From the NCBI GenBank assembly GCA_009733775.1, contig WOGZ01000010.1, positions 124,001 through 188,000 of the forward strand: a stretch of DNA of 64,000 bases. Direction: 5' to 3'. Shown one piece after another: positions 46,489 through 57,163 of the stretch; the stretch's first letter is position 1; each line of letters starts with the position of its first letter. The position numbers and the translations under genes were made by a program. Origin of the DNA: Alectoria sarmentosa. Its lineage: Eukaryota > Ascomycota > Lecanoromycetes > Lecanorales > Parmeliaceae. Below the pieces are notes generated by a model. The model was not told where the DNA came from. It worked only from the letters and a program-made list of their open reading frames with translations, and ran no database searches.

Positions 46489-47170
46489 CACACCGGAGAA
46501 GGTGAAGACAGATTCCAGAGGTGGAAAAGAGGTGGCAGAATATCTTGTGACAGTGGGTTCAATTGTGTTGAACAGTTGGATTTAGTCACGCCAATCTTTC
46601 GAGTCGCCAACGTGGACTAAAGGACCTCAGGTCTCGCATTTCTCCGTACCGCGTTATCTGACACAGGAAGTGGCAGAAGGAAGGAGAAATCTGCCCCAAG
46701 GCCCCGTGATCTAATCACAAGCTGCAGAATAGGGACTGCTTTTGATGGACTGTGGTGCAGATTTCCCTCTTTTCTCTTTTCGAGGTGCCAAGACATACAG
46801 TAAGGTAAGAGATCTCGAGATGTACAGTTTACTGTAAGGTCGGCCTTGGGTTATTCCGTTGCCTAGCCTGTTTCACACAACCATTTTTGACCGCAATGCA
46901 AGTTTGATCAAGCTCGCCACAGGCTCTCAGCCTCAGCGATGTGGGAAGGAAGACTGCAGGAAGGGATATGTGTGGCGTTAGCTGATGAGAAGTGAGATGG
47001 TTCAGCCACAACTGCGCCGCACACAATCATAAAGTAAGGTAGTGTACATTATGTGAGGAAGGCAGCCGCTAGGGTTTTGCGGTTGCGTCACAATTTCTGA
47101 CCTCCTGTCATTGAGTATGTGAGTCTGGCCATCATTCATCCACATCACCCTGTCACGTCGGTGTGCAATC
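46489..47170. other. Divergent promoter region
   Basis: 682 bp between ELP1 and the alpha/beta-hydrolase gene. It should hold both promoters. No repeat, RNA gene or coding signal is recognised. Confidence 0.45.
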
Positions 47171-48079
47171 ATGCTGCACGCCTACAGCCTGGACCAAACT
47201 TTCATTCATAGAACCACGACTCACGAACATCGCATTCGATGGACGCGCTTTGGCAACACTCTCGCCCCCGCTCTCGTCTTTATCCACGGCACCCCATGGA
47301 GCAGCGCTGTGTGGGAGGATTTGGCCTCAAGTCTTTCCGCTCACTATACTATCTATCTTTATGACCATCCAGGTTTTGGCATCTCCCCTCCCTACCGCCG
47401 TTTGGTGGATGCCGCGGATCATGACAAAGTCGACCTAGATGCATCTCTCGTCCTTCGTGCCGAAGCGAGCGCTGCTCTCTTCAACCACTGGAACATGACA
47501 AGCCCACCTCACGTGGTGTCTCACGACAACGGCGGCCTGGTCTCCTTACGCCTGCTTCTGGATCATGGTATAAAATTTGCGAGTCTGTGTCTCATCGACG
47601 TTGTGGCGATTGGTCCCTTCGGGTTGCCCTTTTTCAAACTCGTCGCCGAGAACGAGGCGGTCTTCACGGCAATTCCGCCAAATTTCGTTGAAGGCCTCGT
47701 GCGAGCCTATGTGAGAAGTGCGTCATGCAAGTCAATGCCCAAGGAAATTGAGGATATGCTATGCGCCCCTTGGCTTGCGGGTGGGATGCAAGGATCTGAC
47801 AAGTTCCTGAAACAAATGGTACAGGCTCATTACCGGGACACTGGCGTACTTGAGAACGAGTATGCTCGAGTCGGAGGTCTATCACCGACCAACATTATTT
47901 GGGGACGAGAGGATGCTTGGATACCAGTCGAAACAGCTCAAAGGTTGAAGGAGGCACTGAAGGCGGAGCATCTGGTCATCATGGAGGAAGCAGGGCATCT
48001 GGTTCAGTATGATCAACCGAGCAAGCTTGCTCTCGAGGTGGGACTGTGGCTCAGCAAACAAAGCAAGAATGAAACATAG
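47171..48079 (+). CDS. Alpha/beta hydrolase with Asp nucleophile (dehalogenase/epoxide-hydrolase type)
   Basis: Single exon, 302 aa. Oxyanion-hole segment VFIHGTPWSSAVW (about 36-48). The nucleophile elbow is VSHDNGGLVSL (about 116), so the nucleophile is Asp rather than the Ser of esterases, as in haloalkane dehalogenases, fluoroacetate dehalogenases and epoxide hydrolases. The catalytic acid is probably the Asp in GREDAWIP and the His is in EEAGHLVQYDQP. The cap domain lies between about 135 and 230. No signal peptide; cytosolic. It lies 403 bp from the broken polyketide-synthase fragment, and may be a surviving member of that cluster or simply a neighbour. The substrate is not predictable from sequence. 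Confidence 0.82.
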   Translation: MLHAYSLDQTFIHRTTTHEHRIRWTRFGNTLAPALVFIHGTPWSSAVWEDLASSLSAHYTIYLYDHPGFGISPPYRRLVDAADHDKVDLDASLVLRAEASAALFNHWNMTSPPHVVSHDNGGLVSLRLLLDHGIKFASLCLIDVVAIGPFGLPFFKLVAENEAVFTAIPPNFVEGLVRAYVRSASCKSMPKEIEDMLCAPWLAGGMQGSDKFLKQMVQAHYRDTGVLENEYARVGGLSPTNIIWGREDAWIPVETAQRLKEALKAEHLVIMEEAGHLVQYDQPSKLALEVGLWLSKQSKNET

Positions 48080-48481
48080 CACAGCGTATACATGAGGCCG
48101 GCGCCGAAGTTGCAGATCAAGCAACGAACGACGTTGGTATCAAAAGACAGCTTGAGGCTTCTGACCATGTATGGAATCTGAGTATCGTGAAGTCTGCAAT
48201 CTGCAAGAAGTTCAGGTTGAAGCAGTAGTTGTAACTATATTCCTAAATAAAGTGCACTTTCAATTACTGCTTTACTCGTGCGGGCGGAAAGTTTAAAATC
48301 TTCGCACGGAAGTACCCACCAGTCGATGCTTGTTAAGGGACCCTCAGCGAAGAGTTTGATTGATGGCACCACCAGTGTCAGTCCAGAGCTCCATGTATGC
48401 TGAAGGGAGGTTTTTTTACCCAAGAGGCGGAACATGCCTCGAGTGAAACTACGAGAAACTCAGCCGTCGCTCCAGAAACGG
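48080..48481. other. Degraded polyketide-synthase sequence, probable
   Basis: 402 bp between the hydrolase stop and the recognisable SAT fragment. On the minus strand, short pieces in different frames (for example VEPWTLAVSGATAEFLVVS and VVPSIKLFAEGPL, about 48510-48310) sit where the next part of a SAT domain would be expected, but identity is too weak to be sure. Confidence 0.4.
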
Positions 48482-49040
48482 CTAAAGTCCACGGTTCGAC
48501 TGACGTGCTAATCGGGTTCGGACTATAAAGGTCAAGTGGCCGACGTGGAAGGCGATGCCAACGATGGCAAGAGCGACTGGGAGCAATTCCGAAAATGTCC
48601 GGTAGCATGAAACTGCCGCAGCGCTTAGGGCGCCTGTACAGAATCCCGATACAACTGCATTGAGGCTGGGAGGAGATTGCCACGAGTCTCAACCCTCCTG
48701 TGGATAGCTTAGTACGAGTCACTGGGATCTGATTGGTAGGGACAAACTTACGAGATTACATATCCAAGATGACATACGCATGAAGAGCGCTCAGCAAGCA
48801 TGAGAGAGCGTGCAGTTGGCGTCGGTCCCAGGTGCTAAGATCAGCGAGACTCGTGGCTCGCGGAAACTGCGCCTGCTCTGGTGCTGGTAAGAGGCCGCTC
48901 CCCGCTCGCACCTTGCAATACGCTTGATCAAGAAATGAAGAAAGGACAGCTGCATCTCGGGTCCGTAAAAATTTCGTGGGCCGTGGATGGAAGTCAAAAG
49001 TTTGATCACCAAACACGCAGACGTTGCACTGGGCAGCCAT
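48482..49040 (-). pseudogene. Non-reducing polyketide synthase, SAT-domain remnant
   Basis: The start MAAQCNVCVFGDQTFDFHPR (49040 onward) and VLSSFLDQAYCKVRAG are the opening of a starter-unit acyl-carrier transacylase (SAT) domain, as in cercosporin-type non-reducing polyketide synthases. The second piece (about 48687-48482) carries the catalytic motif GFCTG (Cys nucleophile) and YRTFSELLPVALAIVGIAFHVG. An in-frame TAA at 48758-48756 lies just before a GTAAGT donor, and a TAG at 48484-48482 ends the second piece. The ketosynthase, acyltransferase, product-template and carrier domains are all absent; the next gene begins within 400 bp. Clearly a broken, truncated gene. Confidence 0.82.
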
Positions 49041-49607
49041 GTTGAATCGTGAACGGCTTACACCAAGTTGAGAGGGCTTACACCAAGTTGAGAGGGCTAG
49101 AGATCAGCCCTGAGGACAGAAGGCCGCGATGAAAACTGGTTGAAGGCCTCGAAGTTCTTATTCACGTGGGTGGGAGACTTGCAGAGGAGACATCCATGTA
49201 GGTGGGCGATCTTCAACAACCGAGCGGCGGAGCTATGGCCGAAGGCAGAGTCGGGCATTTGTCGGTGGTGTCCGAATGAAAGGTATATTGCTAATTGTTG
49301 GTGAGCCAAGAGCTAATCGACGAAGACAACGAGTTCGCGATGAGCACGACTGTAGATTCGGTCTTCACTTTGAAGCAGGCCGGCATTTTGCAGGAACCTT
49401 GCGGATGTCCGACGCACGCCACTTCCCCGAGCATGTTTCGGGTGTGTTGCGAGCGGTTGCTCTGGGGTCGAGATCTGCAATTGAGAGCCGAGTCGACAAG
49501 GCCGCTCACAGTGAAGACCTCTTCTCGAATCTCAGAGTGTATTTAATATCTACATGCTTGTAGGCCAGAGCTACTTACAAGTCTCTGGCTCCCGTATTTA
49601 ACACACC
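49041..49607. other. Former bidirectional promoter of PKS and methyltransferase
   Basis: 567 bp between the divergent starts of the polyketide-synthase and O-methyltransferase remnants. It contains the 20-bp tandem duplication listed next. Short open frames here have no family resemblance. Confidence 0.45.
49055..49094 (+). repeat. Exact 20-bp tandem duplication
   Basis: GGCTTACACCAAGTTGAGAG occurs twice with no spacer (49055-49074, 49075-49094), ending in a partial third GGCTA. It lies 15 bp upstream of the SAT-remnant ATG, so would be in its 5' leader. Confidence 0.9.
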
Positions 49608-50313
49608 ATGGTTGTTCTGACACATACCCTGGCACCGGCTCCAGAGGCCATCAAAGACAGCTACGAGTACAATGTCAGTCAACCGATCAGGAAGGAAGCG
49701 AACAGAGTCGGTTGCAGCCTACCGTCACTTTTTGAAAGCTTCGCACAGGAGGCCATAAACAAGGTGAAAACCATTAGCCACTTCTTGCGGAGCAATGACC
49801 TCCTGCATCCTTTGCTCGCAAGGGACACACCAGCAGATGCGTTCCTCTCGGCTCCAGACGATGCGCTTATAGCGCGATCAAATTTGACAGAAACGGCACT
49901 GAGATTACTTCAATTAGCTCAAGGCTGTTAGGAATACATACCAAACCTCGCCGTCAATGTAAATTATTTCCTCCAAATGCCCCAACTAACCACGCTAATG
50001 CATCCAGCTGCAATACGTAGCACGCCTGCCGTGGCTCACCCATTTTTACATCTTCCAGCTGGTCCCACTGGTCGGCACGATCTCATACGATACCTTAGCG
50101 AGGCGGGCAAGGGTGTCTGTAAAACAACTCAAGCCCGCGATGCGCACGGCAATGGCTTCAAACCTCGTTTCCGAGCCAGAGTCAGGAGAAGTTTCACACA
50201 CCGCGACGCCGGCGTTGCTGGTCACAAATACGGGAGTCCACGACTGGGCGGTCTTCATGACCGGCACGACAACTCCTTTCAAAAGAAGTGAGATCTTGAA
50301 TCTCATTTTCTGA
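49608..50313 (+). pseudogene. O-methyltransferase, truncated with nonsense codon
   Basis: Two exons, 49608-49958 and 50008-50313, phase 0, encode only the N-terminal dimerisation/winged-helix part of a fungal plant-type (COMT-like) SAM-dependent O-methyltransferase. LTETALRLLQLAQG is followed by an in-frame TAG (49929-49931), where relatives have Gln, then EYIPNLAVN. Exon 2 gives LQYVARLPWLTHFYIFQLVP, ISYDTLARRARVSVKQLKPAM and HDWAVFMTGTTTPF. It ends at TGA with no Rossmann fold, so no SAM site. Such enzymes normally have about 400 residues. It starts divergently from the polyketide-synthase remnant, as methyltransferases often do in such clusters. Confidence 0.83.
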
Positions 50314-50557
50314 TGTAAATTCTGTACCTCGGTAGATTTGTATGGTTGGGTGGGGGCATGCGTGAATGCCAGGCTTTGAAAACACATTTGCAACTGCTAA
50401 AGACCCTCGAGTTTATATTTAAATTATGCGAACCCTTCAGCTCCGCTGTTCACAGGTGTAAAGCTCTGATGGAGCTTGCAACCAGTCATATGCTAGAACC
50501 GATACAGATCGAGTCCATTTAGAGCGAAGACAATGCTAAGTCACGACCCTTCGAAGC

Positions 50558-51937
50558 TCATTTATTATGCAATGATTTGACAGATGCCCAGGCCTGGACA
50601 ATGGACGCCACAGAGCTTATCAGTCCAAAAATTATCGTGAGGACCAAGACTACAAAAGCGACCCAGAATGTCCACCATTGGACTATGTTTCTACGGTCAT
50701 ACCACCACTGCTGGATGGTCGAGGGCTGAGAGCGATCGAAGATTTCCCAGAACGTCAACAGGTTGTCACGCCAGTAATCATATACTCGAACGTCGCGAGA
50801 TGCATGTGCCAGCATCCTGAGATTAGGATCTAGATTTTGTGATTCGTGCCTCAACAATGATGTGCAGTCTGTATTCACTCTTGGAAATAGAAGTGCGAGT
50901 GAGATTGCCGTCTCACTGAATATCTCGGGAGGCAGTAACGTGCTAGGAGAACGAAAGAACGGTCAATTTCGACAATGCTGCTGCCTTCAGACTTATCGCT
51001 TACTTTGGAATTGAGAGTTCCATTCGCATCAATACCGAAACGTGGTAGTACAGCCCGATTACTTTTTGGTCAAGACAAAGATGATCAGACAGATTGTCTG
51101 TCCACCTGATCTCAAAGCCCGCCATTCGCTTCATGTCGAAGGCGTTGAATACCTGGGGAAAATGTCGCGTTGCGACGATTCCAGGAGGGGCCCGTGTACG
51201 CAGACTTTGGACGACATCAACCAAGCTCGAAGTGTCTGGCCAAGGCCAAGCAGTATGGAGCGTCTGATATACGCCGGGCTTTACGTTTTGTATCTCAAGC
51301 ATGAGCCATAGTCTCACGGCCAATTCAATTGAGTTGGATAATTTTATAGCATCATTCGGAAATCTGTTATGTAGAAGGCGAAGACCATCGCGAAGCTCGC
51401 TTAAGGGGCTACCAATATTGGCGCATACATGGTGTACGATATCTATGATGTCGACTTGAGTTTTTGCGGAATGGTCGTCTGCCTTCTGGTCTCGACATTG
51501 ACCTGCAAATATCTTACAGTCAGCACTGCTCCTTGTGAGCTCGTTAGTGGGTAACCAGTTCATGTCTGGAGAACGCAAGAAAGTTCGTCCCCTTTGGTTT
51601 GCTCCACGTCCTTGATCACCGATCAAATCCAAGTCCAGCATGGATAGCATTCCTAGGCGTTGCACGTACCTGCGTAATACTCGAAAAACGCGTCAAAGTC
51701 CCGAACTTGGCCCGTGAAGGGTTGTGCCGAGGGCCAGAGCTGGATGACTAAATGCTGCCGGACTTTAGGGGACAGCAATGTGGTTGGCGAAAATAAGGGG
51801 ACATTCAAGATCGTTCTCCAGTCGGTGGCAGCCATATCCTTTAACAGCAGGAGTCGGTGAGCTCCATCAAAGGGTACATACTCGTTATCTTGCCTTTGAT
51901 TACCGCACCCACACGCCGGCCATGCTGCGCATGCCAA
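50558..51937 (-). CDS. Fungal hypothetical protein with C-terminal membrane segment
   Basis: Three recognised exons, about 51937-51666, 51591-51004 and 50942-50558, with introns of 74 and 61 bp. The N-terminus has a Cys cluster (CGCGNQRQDNEYVPFDGAHRL minus its end) followed by LLLLKDMAATDWRTILNVPL. The last exon gives TLLPPEIFSETAISLALLFP and QWWYDRRNIVQWWTFWVAF, then a single hydrophobic helix (FVVLVLTIIFGLISSVASIV) before a short tail. This is a widespread uncharacterised family in Pezizomycotina. No in-frame ATG is found between the stop at 51958 and the Cys cluster, so either a 5' exon was missed or the start is lost. Function unknown. Confidence 0.7.
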
Positions 51938-52294
51938 GTACTTAAGTATGCAGGCCTATTTTCCAAAGTTCTTTCCTCAACCAATGAAAATCGTAGACCA
52001 CCACCCTTTGCGCATGTACATATGTATAAGCACGGTATCTTATGTATCCCGAGTCACAAGAGCGGTGGGACGGACTTCGTCTTGGCAGGACCCTCGAAGT
52101 CACAGATATTCTTCATTTTGACACTCACTCCATCATGAAGCTCCGGTTTGTTACATCCTACAAAGGTCTTTAGATTGCTCTATATATCCCGAATGTAATA
52201 TATACATCTACGTACTGATATCATATTTGGGACCCTTCAGCCACACAAGTCACTACTGTTCGTATTCGTAGTCTGCCTTTGGGGGCAACTGCGA
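51938..52294. other. Intergenic
   Basis: 357 bp between the membrane-protein gene and the HET gene. It may hide the missing first exon of the former. Several TATATA-like runs lie near 52180-52205. Confidence 0.4.
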
Positions 52295-55200
52295 ATGTCG
52301 ATGGCAGCAACTACAACGCAGACCACACGCGAATCTGTGTCTGCGCTCGTCAATGTTCGACCACAACTTGAACGGTATGTGCCTTTCATAATCTCCTCCT
52401 GATTGGCCATTCACACCAAGTCGCGAGAAGTATATGGGGAGCTTCTATAGTAGCCCACCCGAAACTTCCCAACGCTTCATCAACTTTCCATGACGAGCGA
52501 TACTTACTTCCCACTTTTTAAATGCCGTACTTGTCGGAAGGATTATCCCCGAGCTATACGATAAATTTCAAGAGCAGATGATATTCTGGAACGAGAATAA
52601 ATAGTGTTCCTTGCAATTAGTGTCATGACTTGTCATTTGGGAACTTATGTTATATAGAGCAATGCTGATTCCGACATATACGCAGGTACGTAGATCTCGC
52701 AGCGACTTTCGTGGACTAGTGGTCGTGTGTTCACTACCCTGGATCGCTGATAATTGCTGAGAGATGGCTTTTGGCCCAGATTCTTTGTAAAAGAGCCATG
52801 CTGACTTCGAAATCAACCGAAGCACAAAAGAAGAATATCGAAACTCATTTGGTACTCTCGTCGGTACAGTTGGTCTCTACAAACTATGGAACATCGTGAA
52901 CGAGGTCAGCAACATCTTCAACAGTGTCCTTCACCCACAGCTCCGAAACCAATTGAACGAAAAAAGAAGCTCAATCCGGCCACCACGACGCTATCGAGGA
53001 CCAAGAGAACCCAGTAACGCGTTGCGGTGCTATATGGTTGGCTTGACACAGGACCGTGCTTCCCCCCACGTTGCGATCCTTTGCAAGGAGAAATGGTTTC
53101 GCACGCAGGCTAGGCACATTATTCTCGAAGCTGGTATCATACAGGATACAGGATGGGTAGGCTGTATAAGGCTCCCCTACGAGATCCGGCAGAATGGAGA
53201 CACTTCACCTAAACCAAAAAGCACAGCTAAGATCCAGCCGTTCCAGGAATCCATCTCTTCCAAGCGTAACAAGCATACTGTTGCAGTTTCGAACTTCCCG
53301 AAGAACACCGAGATCCCCTGTGGTCTCAGAATTGCTATATCCGGAATTGACGGCTATGTTCGTATGGCTACTCTCGGAGGTATCATTGAGATCAATGAGG
53401 CACTCTTTGGGTTGAGCGTCTCTCATGCGTTCTCGGCTCAAATTCCAAGCTATGACGACACTACACCCGAACTTGAATCTGATAGTGAATCAAATTTTCT
53501 TGATCGAGAGGACCTTGACCCTTTTGTACGAGCCACAGATTCTAGCGAACTTCTAGGCGTCATGGAGCAACATTCAGATATCCCAGGGGCTTCAGAGTCC
53601 TCTGACGAGTCTAGTCAAACGAGTAAAGCTGAAGACATGTATTCCTCTGCCGGGTTTGATCATAATGTTAATGAGCCTTACATGGGCCAGCGCTTGGAGA
53701 GCGAGCTTGCTAGATGGTACGTACTTCTCTGGACGGGCTTTTCTTCGGTAGAAGCCATGCCTCTGGGAAAGACTACTACCCAGGAAATCGTCAATTGTCA
53801 TTTTTTGCCCCAAGTCCGTCCAGCTAGAGCGATGCTGACTTTCAGACTTGTGCAGGAGTCTCGGTTCTCGGGAAACATTTGGCAATGAAGCGGCTTACGA
53901 GCACGAATGGGCGCTCATCTCCATGGATAATGACCATGTTTCAACTGAATATGATAGGCTGGCCAATTTTGCTAAGACTAGCTCGGGTGAGAGATTTCGA
54001 GTTACGTCTCTGGCTACGAAGATGGCGCCGGTTGGTACCCGTTTACTCCTCACAACACCGAGGGGTGGAATAACAGCGATGGCGATCAGCTCAGAGTCTA
54101 GCGTGCAGTTGAATTCCTGCAAGAAATATTTCAGTCTATGGACCGTGCAATTAGACCGAGCTGAAGATGGTGATTGTGGGTCCTGGATCGTCGATCAATC
54201 GACAGGTGAGCTCTTTGGAATGCTTGTAGCGACCTGTGAGGCTGTATCCGAAGCATACATTCTACCTATGAAGGACGTATTCACGGACATTGAAAAGGTC
54301 AGCGGCCGTTCCGTGAAGTTGCCTGCTTTGAAGCCTGTCTCAGAAAAGAAAGAATTGGTGGCTGCATCTTCGAAAGATTCCAGACAAACGAAAGACTCGA
54401 CTTTTGCATCGCTCAGAAAGTCGGATCCTCTGTATTCGCCACTGCCGGCGGATAGCATTCGAATCTTGACGTTGTTGCCGGGAAAGCCCAAGTCTACGAT
54501 TCGGTGCGAGCTTTCGATTCGCAGCTTATATGATTCAAGAGACTACGAAGTCCTGTCTTATGCTTTGGAACGACGGAAATCCGAATCATTCATCAACGTA
54601 AACGGTTATACCATCCGGGTAAACTCGTACTTGGAATCATCAATCGAGAGTTTACGATACGCCGATCGACCTAGATACTTGTGGGTGGACGATCTCTGTG
54701 TAAATCAAGAGGACATCGAAGAACGAAACAGTCATGTGGCGCTTGTGGCTTCGATCGTGACCCGTGCAAGCGGTGTATGCATCTGGCTGGGTAAGAGGGA
54801 CGAATATTGTCACTGGGCCTTCTCCTCCTATAAGTCGATCTTAGATGCTGACAATTTCGATGATTCCGGGGATGGAGAATTGATGGGGCAAGTAGCAGAC
54901 GTCTTTTCTGGCCTCGTCAGGACAGCTTGGTTCCATCCAGGGAACATTCAAGCTATTTGCCTTTCTAGGTATGCTACCATATATTGTGGCCAAGACTCCA
55001 TGCCCTGGAAAGCTTTTGCGGAAGTGGTGGCATTTCTTGCTACCTATCAGTATTCACCTTCAGAACCGTCTCGTTTTCTCCGCAGACCAAATTGGCTGTA
55101 CGAACGAGACGTGAGTGATGATCTGCAAACGTTATTCCAATTTGTAAACGCCGTAGACGAGTTGATCCGATGGCTAGACGATGGTCAGATCGAGCGCAGG

Positions 55201-56274
55201 TACTCGCTAGAAGCTTTGGTGACGCAATTTTCCTGGACTATCCCGACAAATCACCACGACGCTATTTACTCAATGCTATCACTAGCAAGAGACGTATCTC
55301 CTTCACCAAAATCTTCGACCACTTCGATCGCCAAAACCTTCGTCGATCAATCGTCTCCTTCTCTTCAAGCAGTCAATCAACTTGAAAGACGAACCATGAT
55401 CGTAGACTACGCACAACCTTTTGAACATGCCTGCAAAGACTTCGTGCAAATAGCAATACAAAACTCTCAATCACTGGACATCCTCTGCAGACCGTGGGCG
55501 CCACAATTTGACAGGCTTCCATCTTGGGTCCCAGAAAAATCCAAGGCTGTCATGGTGATGGACAGAGACAACACGATGCAGTCCGTCAACGGGGACATTT
55601 TTGCTAGCGCGCTCGCAGGCCCCGTGAGGAGTCCAATCTACAATGCATCCAAATTGAAACATCCGAACTTTCGTATGTCTGACAGCTCGATTGGTGCGCC
55701 GAGGATAAGTGTCGAAGGCTTCACCCTTGATGTTATTCGAGCAAAACAAACCCCTGCCCTGATGGGCAACATTCCTCCTGGCTGGATCGACTTCTTAGGA
55801 TGGAAGGATATCAAAGGGCCACCCCCTGACAAAGCATGGCGAACTCTCGTAGGTGACCGCGAAGGGGGTGTGGCCCCACGGACAGCATTGTATCGACGAG
55901 CTTGTGAACGTACATTTCAGCGGGTCGAGCCAGGCCAAGGCCTTGATACAGAAAAAGAGGCTGGCCGCAGAGATCCCATTACCAATGTCTTCGTGCGGCG
56001 CGTACAAACAGTCGTGTGTGGCCGTCGACTTATAAGGACAGAGAAGCACGACTTGGTGGGACTGGCGCCGGGAGCGACAAAAAAGCGCGATGTGGTCGCG
56101 ATCCTATATGGGCTATCGGTGCCGGTTGTGCTGCGGCAAGTCCAGGATGCCGCAGAGGGAGACAACGTGTACACACTTGTCGGCGAGTGCTTCATTTATG
56201 GCATGATGGATGGGGAGGCGTTGGACTTCAAGGGAGCGCAGGCGATCCAGGACCAGACCTTTGTGCTTGAGTGA
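52295..56274 (+). CDS. Trypsin-like domain fused to HET domain
   Basis: Large incompatibility-type protein. Two main exons are secure: to 53716 and 53856-56274, joined as ESELARW|SLGSRETFG (139-bp intron). The first part is a chymotrypsin-fold domain: His in FGLSVSHAFSA (codon 53424), Glu where Asp is usual in HEWALI (53905), and Cys for Ser in DGDCGSWIVD (54175). The HET domain follows (about 54540-54800): DYEVLSYAL, then LWVDDLCVNQEDIEERN and ASGVCIWLG. HET domains trigger cell death after non-self recognition in filamentous ascomycetes. Upstream, protein-like segments (MSMAATTTQTTRESVSALVN at 52295; EINRSTKEEYRNSFGTLVGT from about 52795) suggest two or three more 5' exons I could not join with certainty, so the start is provisional. 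Confidence 0.8.
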
Positions 56275-57163
56275 TGAGAACTAGATTTCCTTACGTTGTT
56301 GGGACCATTGCACATTTTCATTCTGAACAGAACAGCTGCAAAATCGTTTTTGGTCAGGCAGTCACATTCAACAAAAGCCAAAAGCCCAACACAGCCTCAT
56401 GTGGGCACGGGATTACTTTGAATCTACCCGTCAACGACGCTTTGGGCATTGATGTATGCAACATAGCGTTCACTTTAATCAATCGGTCAAGCCGTGCTAC
56501 ATTTCGATATTGCCTACCGGTCTGACCTGGAAATATGGTCTATGAGATAGATATAAGGGAAGGCTACGTGCAGTCGATCAGCCTTTTGATCTTCAGAACG
56601 TTCCAGGTCAGCGTCACCAAGCACTCCACATCTATCTTAAAACTCAACAGATGCCACAAAAGGTTGAAATTACTTTGGCCGCCTGCGCTCTCGCAAAGCC
56701 CATCAGCTCGTGCAGTAGAAGGCGCGGGAAGTATGAAGCAGCAAGTACAGAAGCTTGCGGGCAAAACAACACCCTGCACACACTCTGAGATTTGAAAGCC
56801 TTGAGTAAGTCCACAACGAGAGGACTTAGGAGAGAACTTTCGCTTCATGATTAGGGAGTTCCGATGATAGTGAAAATTCATCCCGCAATTTGTTACCTAC
56901 ATAAAGAGCATATCCATTGAGTTTCTTCAGTTCTCGAGGAAGAAGGATTTCTTGGCGTGTGCAACTTTTCTTTCACTCGCGGGAGATCACTTAGTGTAGC
57001 GGAACGTGTCCGCTTGCAGGTCTTGGCACGATTACGCGCCTAATTTGGTTTACCTGCACATACATGTCCATACATGATCAGTCTCATGAACATGTAGAGC
57101 CGTCAATTGGTCTAAAGAAGCAGACTTCATTCACAGACGCCAATCGAAGACTCCTCTCAAATC
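56275..57163. other. Intergenic
   Basis: 889 bp with several short open frames on both strands and no family resemblance, repeat or RNA-gene signal. Confidence 0.45.

Noticed and set aside
48378..48722. 114-codon minus-strand frame as an intact gene
   Set aside because: The SAT catalytic motif lies in a different frame of the same DNA, so this is part of the decayed polyketide-synthase sequence.
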